Source: Engraulis encrasicolus (lineage: Eukaryota > Chordata > Actinopteri > Clupeiformes > Engraulidae). From it: a stretch of 64,000 nt of DNA. Positions 39,425 through 52,187 of the stretch are shown piece after piece (within the stretch, counting starts at the first letter, position 1; every line of letters starts with the position of its first letter). The stretch spans positions 18,126,225-18,190,224 of the forward strand of contig NC_085875.1 of NCBI RefSeq assembly GCF_034702125.1, read 5' to 3'. A model generated the notes under the pieces. The model worked only from the letters and a program-made list of their open reading frames with translations. It did no database searches and was not told the DNA's origin. The translations under genes were made by a program, and so were the position numbers.

Positions 39425-39816
39425 TTAAGACAAATGAGTGGAACTCTATATGTGCCACCTGACGTGCAGGTACTGGTTGGAGTCCACAGTGTGAAGAAAG
39501 CCCTTCATGCCTGAGGCTCCATTGCTGGGATGCCCATTATAATTCTAGGCCAAAACCAGGATAGTCATGGGGGAGGGTTTGATGCCAATCAGGCTTTCAC
39601 TGGACACATTAAAGATGTGCACATGTGGGATCACGCCATTTCTGCTTGTGAAATCAAGAATTACATGCAAGGCTTGGCTCACAGTCCTGGTAATTACCTT
39701 GACTGGACAAGGATGGACTACTCTGCTCATGGCTATGTGCTGGTAGAGGATGATGACACCATGCTGCCCATAGGGTTACACTGTAGAATCCTCGCCGTGG
39801 GGAGCGAAAATGGCGT

Positions 39817-40025
39817 CTATGGGTCTTCCTCAAAGCCTAGGCCAGTGTCCTTCCAAGTGTATCAGCCTAATTAGTCACGCCCAGTGATTGAATACTTTTT
39901 GGTGAACTCTACAGAATATCCAATCACTGGGTGTGACTAATAAAGGGTATCCAATTACTGGGCGTGACTAATTAGGCTGATACACTTGGAAGGACACTGG
40001 CCTAGGCTTTGAGAAAGACCCTATG
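39817..40025. repeat. Foldback element (209 bp)
   Basis: Arms of about 65 bp (CAAAGCCTAGGCCAGTGTCC / GGACACTGGCCTAGGCTTTG) enclose a core with CCCAGTGATTG and TATCCAATTACTGGG, the same core as the foldback at 12767-12918. Confidence 0.8.
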
Positions 40026-41768
40026 ATTCGAGTTGGCCAGACTCTCTTTATATTTGGCTCTGGTCTGGGCTTGTTCCATCCATAGCCTTTCTTCAGAGTG
40101 TTCTTGTTTCGCGGGAAACACTTGCTGAGCCAGGTCTTATCCAATTGGATCAGAGCAGAGTTGTGTGTCTGGATTGGGCCAAATGTCAGTATGACCAATG
40201 ACGTCACCTTGCCTATAAAAAGAGGTTGAGGCGCATTTTCAGGCGGTGGGTGATTCTCCTAACCCTAGGTTTGTACAATTGTATGTCCCTCACTGTGTAT
40301 TACTGTTTTAAACTCCAGCTTTCAGTAATATTGGGGGGCATTCGAAACGCTACCCATTCGAAAGGGGAAAAAAAAGCAGGAGTGACCCATCCACGCTCAG
40401 TGACTGGTCAGAAAGCACTGGTACGTAAATGCCGCGGACAGCCTGGCTGCCGCGAAGAGGTCTCCTCTGTTGCACCGGTGTTGATGGCTGAACTGAACTG
40501 ACTGAGTAGATAAAACTGAGTGCGGTCTGAAATGTCGAACCTTCCTCGTGGTTCTTCAGAGGAAGCCGTGCTCAAACACGCAATTTAGTTCCGTTTTGGT
40601 TTTCGATTTTTAAGCACGTGGTATGGCGTAGTGGAGCTAAATTTCCCCCTCGCAATCCAAGGCTTCTGTCGCCCCTTCCCCATTTTGCATGTGCAACCAC
40701 AGCCCCTTCCATCTGTGTCGACGTGAAACGCTATGTTCTGTTTTGAGACGCTGTCTTTTTTTTGCTTACCTGACACCTCACATGTCCAGAAGTGAGCTAG
40801 CATTGCTGTTGGCCTGCATTTCGAAAACGTGACATGGTTCCTATGTTTAACTTATGATAAATAAATCAATAAATTGCCCTCTTTCCCCTTTGCAATTTCA
40901 GTGTTTACCAACTTCCTTTACGTTCAAGGTTGCTCTGTTGTCATTTTACATTTTATTCCAGATGAGGGCGGTATTGTATCAAAGAAGGAAGAGGGCGTTG
41001 AAAGGGGAATGGTGCTGGGCAGAAACTGCAGGTTCATCTCAAAACGAAGTCGGAAATTATTCGAAATCTGACCAGCTGCATTTTCAGTCATCTATCATTA
41101 GCAACGTGGAACAAAGGATATCTAATTGTGAACAGTTTCTTACTCCAAATTGTTGTTGACACACCTTACTTACTCAAAGTTCAGCTTTGAAGACCATTCT
41201 AAACAGTGAGAGCCTGTTTTCTTATTTTAGGTCTAGCAATGATCTAATATGAATGCTTCCCAGGTGCAAAGGACAAATGCTGACAACATTCGATGAAAAA
41301 AATATGAATTTTCATTACTGCTCCATTTTATGCTAATATTTTCATCTTCACTTCATGGCACTGAAGAGCAAACTGCCCCCTTTAAAATGAACTGCCATTA
41401 TCCAACTGCGAGTGCAACTACTGTTAAGATTAGATGGTGTTGTTGACTTGTAATGTAACTGTGAAACATGGCCAACCAATCATTAGAGCTCTAGCATAAT
41501 TTTCAGACCCCCCTTCTCATTCATTCACCCCCCCACACACACACACAGGCATGAACTTGCCAGGAGGATTTTCCTCTGTATTCTCTTTGATCAGCCATCT
41601 TCCCACTCCCCCTCCTCCCTTCATCACGCAGCCTGTTGGCCCTTCACTGCCGTTAATGAGGAGCCTGCTCTGGGGAACAGCAGTCATATCACCTGCAGCC
41701 CTCAGCTTGGTAAGGTGACAAGGGCCGTGTAGTCTACTGTTCCTCAACATTAGAGGACTCTTCGCACT
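40026..41768. other. No gene recognised
   Basis: A TATA-like CTATAAAAAGAGG lies at about 40212-40224, before a 91-codon frame of no known family. Nothing else is supportable. Confidence 0.4.
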
Positions 41769-42233
41769 AGGGGTCAACCGATACAGGTTTTTTAATGGCC
41801 GATGCGATACCGATACAGGGGCCGATATGGGTTAAAAAAAAAAACAAAAAAGGTAAAAAAAAATTGTCAAGTCAAGTCAAGTAGGTTTATTGTCAATTTC
41901 TTTACATGCACTGGTCATACAAAGAATTTGAAATTACATTTCTTGCTTTCCCATACAGACATAGACTAATCTAGGTAAGGACATAGACAGTATAGACATA
42001 GACAGTACTTATACATGGACTTAAGACAGTATGGACATAGACAGTGCTCATACAGACATTTAAAGTGCAAGACTGGACAACAGAAGACTTGTAGAGGACA
42101 TACATTAAGAGGTATTTGTTGTGCTTTTGTGCTTTTCCTAAAAAAAAAAAAGTCCTTTATAGCGTTCTGACATGGTAATAGTAGCATTTTGAAGAAAAAT
42201 AAATATTAAAGAGGTCTGTCAAGTACACCAGCA

Positions 42234-42293
<60 letters not shown>

Positions 42294-42348
42294 TGTATGT
42301 GTTTAGTGCAGGTAGAAGGTGCGGTGTGCGTCTTGTGTGCGTGTTCGT

Positions 42349-42391
<43 letters not shown>

Positions 42392-43556
42392 AGTGTGTGT
42401 ATGTTTGGGTTTAGTGCAGAAAGTGCAGTGTGCTTGTGTGTGTGTGTGTGTGTGTGTGCGTGTGCGTGTGCGTGTGCGTGTGTGTGTGTGTGCGTGTGTG
42501 TGTGTGTGTGTGTTTTGAGTTAGTGCAGGTTGAAAGTTCAGTCACAAGTATAGTAGTGCAGGTGGAATGTTCAGTCGCAGATATGGTGGTGGGGGATGGG
42601 GGGGGGGGGGGTTTGTCAGTGGCCTTGCTGGCTAGAGGCTGACAGTGGAGGGAGAGTGGGTTGAGTGTTCAGCATCTTGATCGCTTGGTGCATTGTGCTG
42701 CTCGCCAGCCTGGTGGTACGGGAACGGAGGCGCCTGTACCTCTTTCCAGAGGGCAGGAGGCTGAACAGTTTGTGTGCAGGGTGGCTTGTGTCTTTGATGA
42801 TCATCAGTGCTTTCCGGGTGAGGCGTGTGGTGTAAATGTCCTGCAGGGAGGGGAGTGGTACTCCAATGATCTTCTTCGCTGTGTTCACAACACGCTGGAG
42901 TGTCTTCCTGTTTTTCTCCGTGCAGCTTCCTCCCCACACTGTGATGCAGTTGGACACGACGCTCTCTATGGTTCCTCTGTAGAATGTTGTCATGATGGAG
43001 GGTGTAGCACTTGCCTTCTTTAGTTTGCGCAGGAAGTAGAGACGCTGATGGGCCTTCTTCGCCAGTGATGTAGTGTTGGTGGTCCAAGAGAGGTCGTCGC
43101 TGATGTGCACTCCAAGGAACTTGGTGCTGCTCACTCTCTCCACAGCATCGCCGTCGATGGTCAGTGGTGGCAGTTGTTTTTGGACCCTTTGGAAGTTGAC
43201 AACAATCTCCTTGGTCTTGTTGACATTCAGCAGGAGGTTGTTGTCTTTGCACCATCTGGCCAGCAGGTCTACTTCTCTCTGTCAAATATTCCAGGTCTCA
43301 AGTTAAAAATAAACATTCCTTTAACATTATCAAATTGAGATAGAACTTGTAACATTTAAACACCCACTCTAACAATCAAGTAATGTCTAACAAAAATGTA
43401 ATAAAAAAAATAAAATGTCTTGGTGCTTTTAAAAAAAACTTGAATGACATAAAATAATAAATATTGCGTATCGGCCAAACCTACACGCATATCGGACGAT
43501 ACCGATACACTTAAAATATGCAAATATCGGACCGATATGTATATCGGTCTATCCTT
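41769..43556. mobile_element. hAT-like element with nested LINE
   Basis: The ends TAGGGGTCAACCGATA and TATCGGTCTATCCTTA are imperfect inverted repeats, flanked by CTTCGCAC and CTTTGCAT (6 of 8 match). Non-coding hAT sequence with repeated CGATAC/ATCGG motifs lies on either side of a LINE insertion at about 41868-43283. Confidence 0.55.
41868..43283 (-). pseudogene. L2-group LINE 3' fragment with internal CA tracts
   Basis: The minus-strand frame 43143-42616 reads SSTKFLGVHISDDLSW, YRGTIESVV, CITVWGGSC and a C-terminal region ending near 42616. This is the end of the RT ORF, closely similar to the 5.1-6.2 kb copy. The 3' UTR contains several GT-rich tracts (42237-42520 on the plus strand) and ends in a GTCAA-repeat tail at 41868-41881, a typical teleost LINE tail. 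The copy is 5' truncated and nested in a hAT-like element. Confidence 0.8.
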
Positions 43557-43559
43557 ACT

Positions 43560-46500
43560 TTGCATGCCATCACCACCACAGGCCCTTTTCAGAACACTGC
43601 TGTCAGAAATGTGCTTTGTTGCAGTATCCCTTTCTTCACAGTACTCCTCTGCAGCTTTCTTGTCATTGACTGTGCATGCCTTTGATCAGCACATCTGATT
43701 GAGTGATTGGATGAGGTGCATGTCCACGTCAAAACACACAGCTGTATGTGTGTGGACAGTGCACACCAGAGATGGGACCAAGGCATTAATTTGCAAGGCA
43801 CAAATAAGTCTCAAGTACTTCCAATCAAGTCAAGTCGCAAGTGTCATCCCCCCCTCCACCCCCCAAGTCCTTAACAAGTCACACTGTACTCTTCTAAGCA
43901 CAATCATTCTTGACAACTACTTTTGATCACAAATTCCTTACCTCTCCTCACTGCTATGCATGCCCCCCTTTGACAGTCGGATTCTTAAAAAAAATAAAAA
44001 TAATAGTAGGCTATTTGTTAAGGGCAAATAATATCAAATTCTTTTTTTCCTCCATGTAATATTTTCACATACAAATGCAGAAAATTGAATATATCTAGTC
44101 TGAATCAAGTTCAAGTTGCAAGTCCTCATCTCTGGTTGACACTACAACAATCCTTGGCTTACTGAGATCCTATAGAAATGATAGGTGAGAGATTTTGGTA
44201 GGGCCTATTGACTTTTGTCAACCAGTTGGTATCGCAGCAAATTGATAAGACCAGACAGCTCATTCTGAAGTGTAATAATTAAACAATATAATTGTTCAGG
44301 TTTGTCACATGGCAATGCTTCTAAAGAGATATTCAGCATGCACTTAACCAGTAAAAGCCACATTTCTCACTCTCATTTGTTGCGTGTGCATGTGTTGTGT
44401 GTACTTCTTTATTACATTTGACAAGTCCAGAAAACAAGTTTCTCCTTTGTAATGAGATTATCACTCTGTCTCATATTGTGCACTTGTGTCAGTACACTGA
44501 CGGTTAGTGTGTAGTGCACACAGTGCACTGAGGTCTTTAGTGCATAGTGTCATGGTAAAGTTTGAGCACTGTGCCCTCACTGAAAGTGACGGGTGAGCAT
44601 AGATAACATTAGCTCGCCAAAATATCGGTTGGCTACTGTTTGCTTTGCACAGCGTGTCGTGCTTGTGTTCACATTTTCTCCCCCCCAACTGGCAACTGTC
44701 TCGCATGCAATACTTGGCTTGGCATGAAAAGGTTGGTGTCTCAGCAACATACTTACAGAATTAGGAGAGTGTTGACCATACTCCGTTTCTGCCCGTTGTT
44801 TGGGCATCATCCGGGCACTTTCAGTGTACAGAATTTACAGAAATGTTCAGTTGTGAGTGCCCTACACACGGAAGCATAGTGCACGATATGAGACACAGGG
44901 TATATCTGATAGTGGCATGCTGGTTTAAGGAAATGAAATGCAACAGAACATGCATTTTATTTAAAACCCCATTGACGGGACCCAAAGACTAATTACAATA
45001 TACTTATTAAAAAATCAACAAAGGGAGAACTAAATTCCTGTCTTATCCTACACTCAGGGTTGGGTAACCTCTATTCATTAGTTACAGTTCAGTGCCACAT
45101 ATTCCAGATCACCTCTAATTCAGCCAGGTGGTTGCTTGGTTGAATGATCACCTGGTTGAATTTGACAGGTCAAACCACATCATTTGGAATATCTGGCACT
45201 GGATTATAAGTTATGAATCTGGGTTGCCCATCATTGTACTGCATATTTGAAAGCAGGGCTTTGAACCAATATTTTTTTCCAATCGGTTCGTTCCGAACAG
45301 AAACGGAATTATAACGTTTCCGGTTGTGAGTTCCACCAATAAATTGACGTTCCCGAACCGGTTAGAACAAAAAAATACTGTTCCCGAAATGGTTAATTTC
45401 GTTCTGGTCAGCTGATTACTTCCCATATCTGACGTTAATTAACCAAGGAAGACGGAAGTGCAAATGGGTCAGCCTAAATAGAGCTCCTAAGTGGGTGACT
45501 ACAGGGGGTGTTCACTCACGGAACTAGCTACTAGCCACAACTGGCTAACCCTGCAAGTGCAAAATGAAATGGTGTCAATGGAGTTTTCTACCATTATAAT
45601 TTTTGTGATTTTTTATCATTTTTTTTCCTGAAATATTAATATTCAGTTCGAAGCTAGAAATAATAAGACCTCATTTGAGTAGCGTTTCGATTATTTTGCG
45701 CGACTAGATTATTATATACTGGGTCACAAAGCTCAATTTTTACGAGGCCAAACCCATAAACATTTGTGGGATGCTAGCGAGTACAGGTCGAAATCTTCTA
45801 ACCTGCTGTAAAGCTACACACCTGAACGATTTGTCAATACAGCCTATTGTTAAACACCAGTCATAGTGCTTACCAGGAATGTTTTGTTGATATTTGTGAC
45901 TGGAAATCGCAATAGCATTGTATTTAGCATATGGGTTCCCCTTTCCATTCCATACATTTTCCCACATGAAGGACTTACCGACGCTCGCCAACTAGAGGAC
46001 ACTCCATAGAAACTGCAGTATGCATGCAAAGCTAACTGGCTACAATGGGAACCAATCAGTGTGAACATTCTAATTTCTCTGGTGACGATGAGTTGTATTT
46101 GTTGTAGTTGTTGTGTGCGCGTATTAGCATTTTCACGGAAATCCGGTTTCCATGAATATATGTTTTAACATTGGGCTAACAAAAATATAAGACAAACGTT
46201 AACAGCTGTCATTATCCCCGCATCCTTTCCTTGGTAACAAATGGAGCAGCACAACAACACGTGTATATTTATCAACCTAAACATAACGATAATAAAGTAA
46301 TGTTGCTATACCTTGGCTACTCGTGCATTTTGGGAACTACATCTCACATTCTCGTGTGAGCTATAGTTGCATGAGCAAACTTCTCCTCGATGGTAAGTTT
46401 TGAAAGTATACTACTAAACCAAGGCGATTGGAGTAATTGCAGTTATGGCACTATTTAAGTTACATTTTATCAAAAGAGCGTTAGTGAAAAACAACTTGTA

Positions 46501-46569
46501 TCAGGGCTTAGTTAGAAGTATTTCCTCGTACTAGGAAGGTTTGTGGCGGTTTGCCGTGGGTTACCATGG
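43560..46569. other. No gene seen; contains a MITE
   Basis: Apart from the MITE at 44462-44900 and a segment near 45250-45430 with GTTCCGAAC-type repeats that may be a decayed hAT copy, nothing is supportable. Confidence 0.4.
44462..44900. mobile_element. MITE, relative of the 2.1-kb element
   Basis: Inverted ends CTGTCTCATATTGTGCACTT and AGTGCACGATATGAGACACAGGG. The interior has further GTGCAC repeats and is non-coding. Confidence 0.65.
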
Positions 46570-49048
46570 TGTTACGACCTGGCTCGTGACAAAAGCCGCA
46601 ACATAAAAATGGAGACAACACAAAGATTTACAGCTCAAATAGAAATCTTTTATTTACAAGTTCAAAGTCTTAAATGTCTAGGGTATGATCAAAATAGTGT
46701 TGGTGCAGTATGGCATGGACTGAGTAAATGAATGCAATGCATGTCAGTGAGTGGAGAATGGAGGCACATAGAATAAAAGGGGGAGACAGACAGAACAGAG
46801 AGTAGGAGTAAGGAGAGAGACCGGCCGTGTGTTCGCACACACGGCCTAGGAGTGCCTACTGAGCTAGAGCAGAGCTCCACCTTTTAAACAAGGCACCGCC
46901 CAGGTGCACTCAATGATTGCAATTAACCCACCTGGCACCAGCCTTGCCCGTGCACTGGCTAGCTAGCACCAGGATGGGGCCGACAGGGTCGTCACACCTC
47001 CACCCATAAAAAGAGATTTGGTGTAGACAAATCTCAAAACAAAAAACAAACAAAACACATCACTTCAATCCAATATCCAGGGATGAATTACGACAAGCTA
47101 CACTTTGCCAGCGACTATGGCGACAACCTAGGACTCAAACTGAGCTTCACCCAGTAAAGGTTCCCCAACAAAACCTACGGTCGCTAAGTTAATCATGCCT
47201 TCCCTTCGGCATGGTTAGGAAAACCTCACAGGCACCCCTGGCCTGGACTGCACCAAACGCTCTATGAACAAACAGAGTCACTACAGAGCACTGGGCAATA
47301 CATTCGTACACCATGTTATCACTTCAAAGGAGCATTTATGTCAAGATAACATCCAGTTTACATTTAATCGATGACATTATGGAGCTGTCCAGCTGATGAT
47401 CATGCTCTAAGCACTGAACACCACTCACCTGGTCCAATTTACAACGCTCCACCTCCATATCAAATTTATTGGATTCTTCCACCACACTTATTCTCCAGCT
47501 GTGACTTATCAGGTTTGGCAGCAGAATCCTCTACAGCCATTTTAAAGATCAACCTGACCATCCCAAGCCACAGTAATCAGCCACCTGTCAATTAACCAAT
47601 TAACCCAGGTGCTATGCTACCCATCCCCCAATAGGTGCTAACACAATTCAGCTGCGGTCATTAGGTTAATTACCCAAAATCAAACGAGGCACACCAGACA
47701 CAGTAGTGTCTAGCCACAAACTCTTCTTGATATGCTTCAAACTCAGTAAACAAACATACCAATCAACAATGCCACATCCCTTCAACGACATAGCACACAC
47801 ACGGGAGTTTACTTGAAGCCACATCACCTGTTCTCATTAACAGTCAATTAGTGACCTGCACGCAGCAGAAATCACAGCAATCAACTTGCGTCTTCCACCA
47901 ATTAGGCCAAATTTCACCAGCCAACGCGTTCGCTTGTGCAGCCCAAATTACTGAAGCTACACAGAAAGTTAAAGAAGAGAGCTTATTCCCACCATCACAA
48001 AAATGACAGTAACAGCAAACGCCACACTCTACACTGCACTAGACACTGCACCACAAAAAACAAATTTACACACCCGTCCGCAGGTTAGGCCAAATAAACT
48101 TCCCTCACATCCAAGCAAGACTCTTCCATTGGTTGTCACAGATTACCTGCGTTGTCTCTTGGTGTCCTCAACATCACAGAAAACTAACTGTCCTAGCTAG
48201 TCTTCCGGGGCTTGCTGGCCTTGGGGGGACTGGTTAACGCATGAACTCGTTGCAATACTTGATTGTACGAATCGTGCCCCCGACAGAAGTACGAGACTCC
48301 CGACCAGGATTACCCCTAAAAACAAAAAAAAGCAAAACAACAAAAAGTGCTTCGTTGGAAGCAGCGGTGTAGTCTACTTTTTTGAACTGGGTATACTGTA
48401 TATTTGAGCATTTTTTGTAGTGGGTATACTGTATATATTTGTGCTATTCAAAACAATGGGTCAATCAATTTGAAGTGGGCATACTGAAATCCCTGAAATT
48501 TAGAAGTGGGTATACTCCGTATACCCGCGTTCTACGTAGACTACACCACTGGTTGGAAGGGTGTGACCCCAGCTGAAACACTTTCACCACCTGCACCAAA
48601 TCCCGGACGAGCCCCCAATTTATGTTACGACCTGGCTCGTGACAAAAGCCGCAACATAAAAATGGAGACACACAAAGATTTACAGGTCAAATAGAAATCT
48701 TTTATTTACAAGTTCAAAGTATTAAATGTCTAGGGTATGATCAAAATAGTGTTGGTGCAGTATGGCATGGACTGAGTAAATGAATGCAATGCATGTCAGT
48801 GAGTGGAGATTGGAGGCACATAGAATAAAAGGGGGAGACAGACAGAACAGAGAGTAGGAGTAAGGAGAGAGACCGGCCGTGTGTTCGCACACACGGCCTA
48901 GGAGTGCCTACTGAGCTAGAGCAGAGCTCCACCTTTTAAACAAGGCACCGCCCAGGTGCACTCAATGATTACAATTAACCCACCTGGCACCAGCCATGCC
49001 CGTGCACTGGCTAGCTAGCACCAGGAGGGGGCCGACAGGGTCATCACA
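46570..49048 (-). mobile_element. Complete non-coding LTR retroelement (2,479 bp)
   Basis: Two direct LTRs (46570-46996 and 48623-49048, about 98% alike, TG...CA ends) are flanked by ATGG at 46566-46569 and 49049-49052. Read on the minus strand, the 5' LTR is followed after 5 nt by TGGGGGCTCGTCCGGGAT (48617-48600), the 18-nt primer site complementary to tRNA-Pro known from gammaretroviruses. The 3' LTR is preceded by a purine run (GGGTGGAGG). The 1.6-kb interior has no gag, pol or env frame, so the element must rely on enzymes supplied elsewhere. A hAT MITE is nested inside. Confidence 0.93.
48362..48551. mobile_element. hAT MITE nested in the LTR element
   Basis: The ends CAGCGGTGTAGTCTAC and GTAGACTACACCACTG are inverted. 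GTTGGAAG flanks exactly at 48354-48361 and 48552-48559. Confidence 0.92.
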
Positions 49049-49079
49049 ATGGTCACGGCTCGTGAAATCTCCCTCCTGT

Positions 49080-49335
49080 AGTCTGCCAGTTTTCCGGGTT
49101 AAGCATGTGATAGCAACATCGAATTTATGTCGGCGTTTGACACAAAAAAGATCAATCATGTCATCCCTACAGCCTATTTATAATACCCTCGTCAGTTTGC
49201 GGGGGTTCGCTAATCGCGTGTTTGCACACACACCTTATTTGAGACTGGTCCCCATTCCCCACAGTTATCGCTGGGAACCGAAAAATCCTTAAATGCTAAC
49301 AAGAAATACTACAGTCTGCTACATGTTTCCGGGTG
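49080..49335 (+). repeat. Dispersed segment, copy 2
   Basis: Matches 21663-21905 over more than 200 bp, including GTTTGCGGGGGTTCGCTAA and CCTTAAATGCTAACA. The short reading frame present in copy 1 is not preserved. Confidence 0.6.
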
Positions 49336-49339
49336 ACTT

Positions 49340-49688
49340 AAGCCAGGCTCAAACTACACGACTAGCGATTGTGTGTCCGATTTTGGCGTCGGGGTGCACC
49401 GCACACTAGAAGAGAATCGCAACTGTCAATCTTGTCGCTGCTCGCAGCCACCGAGACAATGCCCGACGTTCTATTTCCAGTCGCAAATATCAAACACTGT
49501 TTGATTTCTACGACTTGCGATCGGCGACTCTTTGAGCTGCCAAAGTTCTATCTCAGAACGTCGCTCACGACGAGGAAATCTTTCCCGACAATCGCTTGCG
49601 ATGGTCCTGGGGGGTAACGTTCCAGCGATTGTCGTAAGGGGGGGTTTCAGCCGAGAATCGGCGCGATAGTCGTGTAGTTTGAGCCAGG
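49340..49688. mobile_element. MITE with 21-bp terminal repeats
   Basis: GGCTCAAACTACACGACTA and TAGTCGTGTAGTTTGAGCC bound a GC-rich non-coding interior. Confidence 0.75.
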
Positions 49689-49689
49689 C

Positions 49690-49880
49690 TTTAGGAGCTC
49701 TATTCCAAACTGTTTATTCAAGCGGATGAAAAGAATATCCTCCAGAATTTTGTCATTCAGGGACGACCTAAGCGGAGAAGAAATAAACTTCAAATATGAA
49801 AATGCACGCTCCACACTGACTTGGGTCACGAGGAGCACTATAACGGACATTGCGAGTTATCTGCATTTGAAGCGGCCATG
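49690..49880 (-). pseudogene. hAT transposase C-terminal fragment
   Basis: The minus-strand frame reads VTQVSVERAFSYLKFISSPL then LEDILFIRLNKQF, the hAT dimerisation region. Only this end of the protein remains; catalytic parts are absent. The adjacent MITE starts where the fragment ends. Confidence 0.75.
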
Positions 49881-50109
49881 GATGCCCATTAACGAAGAAT
49901 ATTCTTGTGTGCTTTAAACACGCTTCTCTGCAATATGTCTAACAACGATGCAATGGGAACTCGGCCCTTTTGTATGACAGTGGTTTCTCTTATTTTGGAT
50001 GTGGAGTGGAGATGTAATCCACTGCTCTCGCTCCATTCAGTCAGCGAATGTCTGATGTCACACAGGACGTGAACCTCAGCCGTCATGGTTGTTATGTTTC
50101 TTACTTATA

Positions 50110-51075
50110 AGAAAGCGGATGTGCACACTGGCGTGCAAACTGGTACAATTTATTAAAGGAGGAATGTTGTGCACTCTGCAGTGCTCCCAGCGCAAGCCTC
50201 CAGCACATCCTGTCAGGCTGCAAAATCGCGCTCTCTCAGGGTCGCTACAGATGGCGCCATGACCAGGTCCTGAGAAAGCTAGCCGAGGTGCTGTAGGAGT
50301 GCAGACAAGGTAGCAGAATACCATCACCTGCAGAGGACTCTACCATCTTTATTGCGGAAGGAGGAATTGGAATCATCAGGCAAAAAGAAACAACAAGGCC
50401 CTTCACTCCCGGCCAGGAGTGGAGCATGAAGGTTGACTTGGATAGAAAGCTTCACTTTCCCACAGAGATCACCACCACATCTCTCCGGCCAGACATAGTG
50501 GCTTGGTCTGCAAAGGCAAGAGCGGTAGCTCTAATAGAGCTCACTGTACCATCGGAGGAAGGGATTGAGGCAGCCTTTGAACGGAAAAAGGCCAAGTACA
50601 CCGAACTGGCTGCGGAGTGCCTGGAGGCGGGCTGGAAGACTTCCATATATCCAGTCGAAGTTGGATGCCGAGGCTTTATGGGGCTGTCGACCATGCGCCT
50701 TCTGAAGGATGTGGGAGTCACTGGAGGAAGGCTAAAGAAGGCAACAAAAGAGCTGGCAGAGGAGGCAGAAAAAGGTAGCTTTTGGCTGGCTGAGGAGGAA
50801 GGACAGGAGCTGGGGGAATAACAACTAACCCCCAGAAAACAGCCGCAGGGATAACATCTATCAGCTGCAGGGGGTGACAGGGAGACGTCCCTGTCACTGC
50901 CCCGCCACCGGAGACGTTTCGGGATTAAAGGGGCGAAACGTTGTTGACACGGTGATTCCCGACTGATGACCCTGCAGCTGACCCATGGGCACCTGAGGAG
51001 GTGCGACAGGCAGCAATGCTCAGCAGGATGTAACACCTTCCTGTACAAATCCATTAAAGTATTACAATAACAACA
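50110..51075 (+). pseudogene. RLE-type LINE 3' end (zinc knuckle + endonuclease)
   Basis: A frame near 50163-50300 reads CALCSAPSASLQHILSGC, the CCHC knuckle that precedes the restriction-like endonuclease of R2/R4/NeSL-type LINEs. It ends in a TAG. The frame 50426-50821 then reads LRPDIVAWS, ALIELTVPSE and KKAKYTELA, the PD-(D/E)xK endonuclease region. The remainder to about 51075 is 3' UTR. The copy is 5' truncated. Which teleost clade (Rex6/Dong, NeSL or HERO-like) is not resolved. Confidence 0.8.
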
Positions 51076-51655
51076 TGACCCGCACGTGACCGGTTTCAAT
51101 GTAGCCAAGTAACTGAATAACTGATATCAGGTATCATAGCAACAGTAAACATTCTGAATGAAGAGGTTCTGGTAAGTATCGTAAGGGACTATACAATCAT
51201 ATATTAATGTGCATAACGATGCAAGATATTCATAGTGAATATTACATCCCCCTTCGTTTGAAAGATTCAGGTACACATTAAATAAATTACTTTTCAGTAT
51301 ACGTTCAATATTTACCTATATGCAATGAATAACTGTTATTTAAAAATCTGCATTTTCTTACTGAAAATATCTGTATATATCATTACAAAGTATTATCACA
51401 TACTGGTGGTATCAACATTCTATGTTATAGCATTAATAAATAAGCATAACCAATATTAAACTTAAAAATACCCATGTGCATTTACGGTAACAATTAAATT
51501 CTGAAACCTATTACTCAATCACAACAAGTATCATTGACAGTGTAATGAAAGTTTTTTTTTCAGTGTCCATTGCACAAAGTGTTCAAGTCCTCTCTTGTTC
51601 TTCATATCAGTGTGTAATGCAAAGTGACTTTTTTCCATCAGGGCAGCGTTCGGCG
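51076..51655. other. No gene seen
   Basis: AT-rich sequence without recognisable features, followed by a short (CTTT)n run at 51662-51682. Confidence 0.4.
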
Positions 51656-51759
51656 TTCACCCTTTCTTTCTTTCTTTCTTTCGTGTGTGCATGCATGTGT
51701 GTGTGTCTGGTTGTAAGGGCAGCGTTCGGCGTACACCCTTGTCAATCACAAGTGGATAG

Positions 51760-52187
51760 TGTGGGCTTGTGGTGGTGTGTGTAAACTCCCACCTGCTAGC
51801 AAAGTCCTCAAACTCCTTGCACTTGTACTGCGGGCCATCGTCTGATATGAGAGTCTCTGGTATTCCGTGTCTGGCGAATGTTGCTTTGAGCTTGTGTATG
51901 ACTGCTGAAGCTGTGGTGGTGGTTAGCTTGTCACGCTCGAAGTATCTGCTGTGGTAATCCACTGTGTTGATGTAATGGTCGTTGTTCCTCATGAACAGAT
52001 CAGACGCAACGGTTTGCCACGGTCTCTCAGGGATCTTGGTGTTGGAGCGTCTGTTCTCCAGGCAGATGATGCATTTCCCGATCATCTCATCTATCTGTTT
52101 GCTCATGCCTGGCCAAAACAGAATGTCTCTTGCTCTCTCCTTGCTCTTTTCCATACCCATGTGTCCAAGATGTATGCGTGACAGCAT
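51760..52187 (-). pseudogene. Gypsy integrase fragment
   Basis: Contains the HHCC finger (HLGHMGMEK...CIICLENR) and two catalytic-core segments, VDYHSRYFE and ISDDGPQYKCKEF; the final Glu region is missing. The finger is of the same class as the HZ exons at 1.7-20 kb, though clearly divergent from them. Confidence 0.85.

Larger units (their letters stand above)
37857..39766 (+). pseudogene. Pentraxin E pseudogene
   Basis: The pentraxin exon keeps a good acceptor (TGTTTCACAG, 37847-37856) and recognisable segments (TAHVRLTPLL, FSATVCLRFYIDL, VHMWDHAISACEI, NYLDWTRMDYS). It is broken in many ways: a SINE after codon FP (about 37896-38213), a 2-bp loss after TQSN, an in-frame TAA before LPF, two transposons at 38449-39424, a TGA in the SICATW region and a deletion after it. 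The C-terminus is replaced by foreign sequence. No signal-peptide exon of its own is seen. Confidence 0.9.

Noticed and set aside
40226..40501. 91-codon frame downstream of a TATA-like site
   Set aside because: No family resemblance, no clear splice sites, and the surrounding sequence is repeat-like.
42632..43285. 217-codon open frame overlapping the LINE copy
   Set aside because: It is an out-of-frame shadow of the LINE RT frame 43143-42616, which carries the recognisable motifs.
45250..45430. Possible hAT element with CAGGGCTTTGAACC end
   Set aside because: Only one end resembles a hAT terminus; no matching inverted end or 8-bp duplication could be found.
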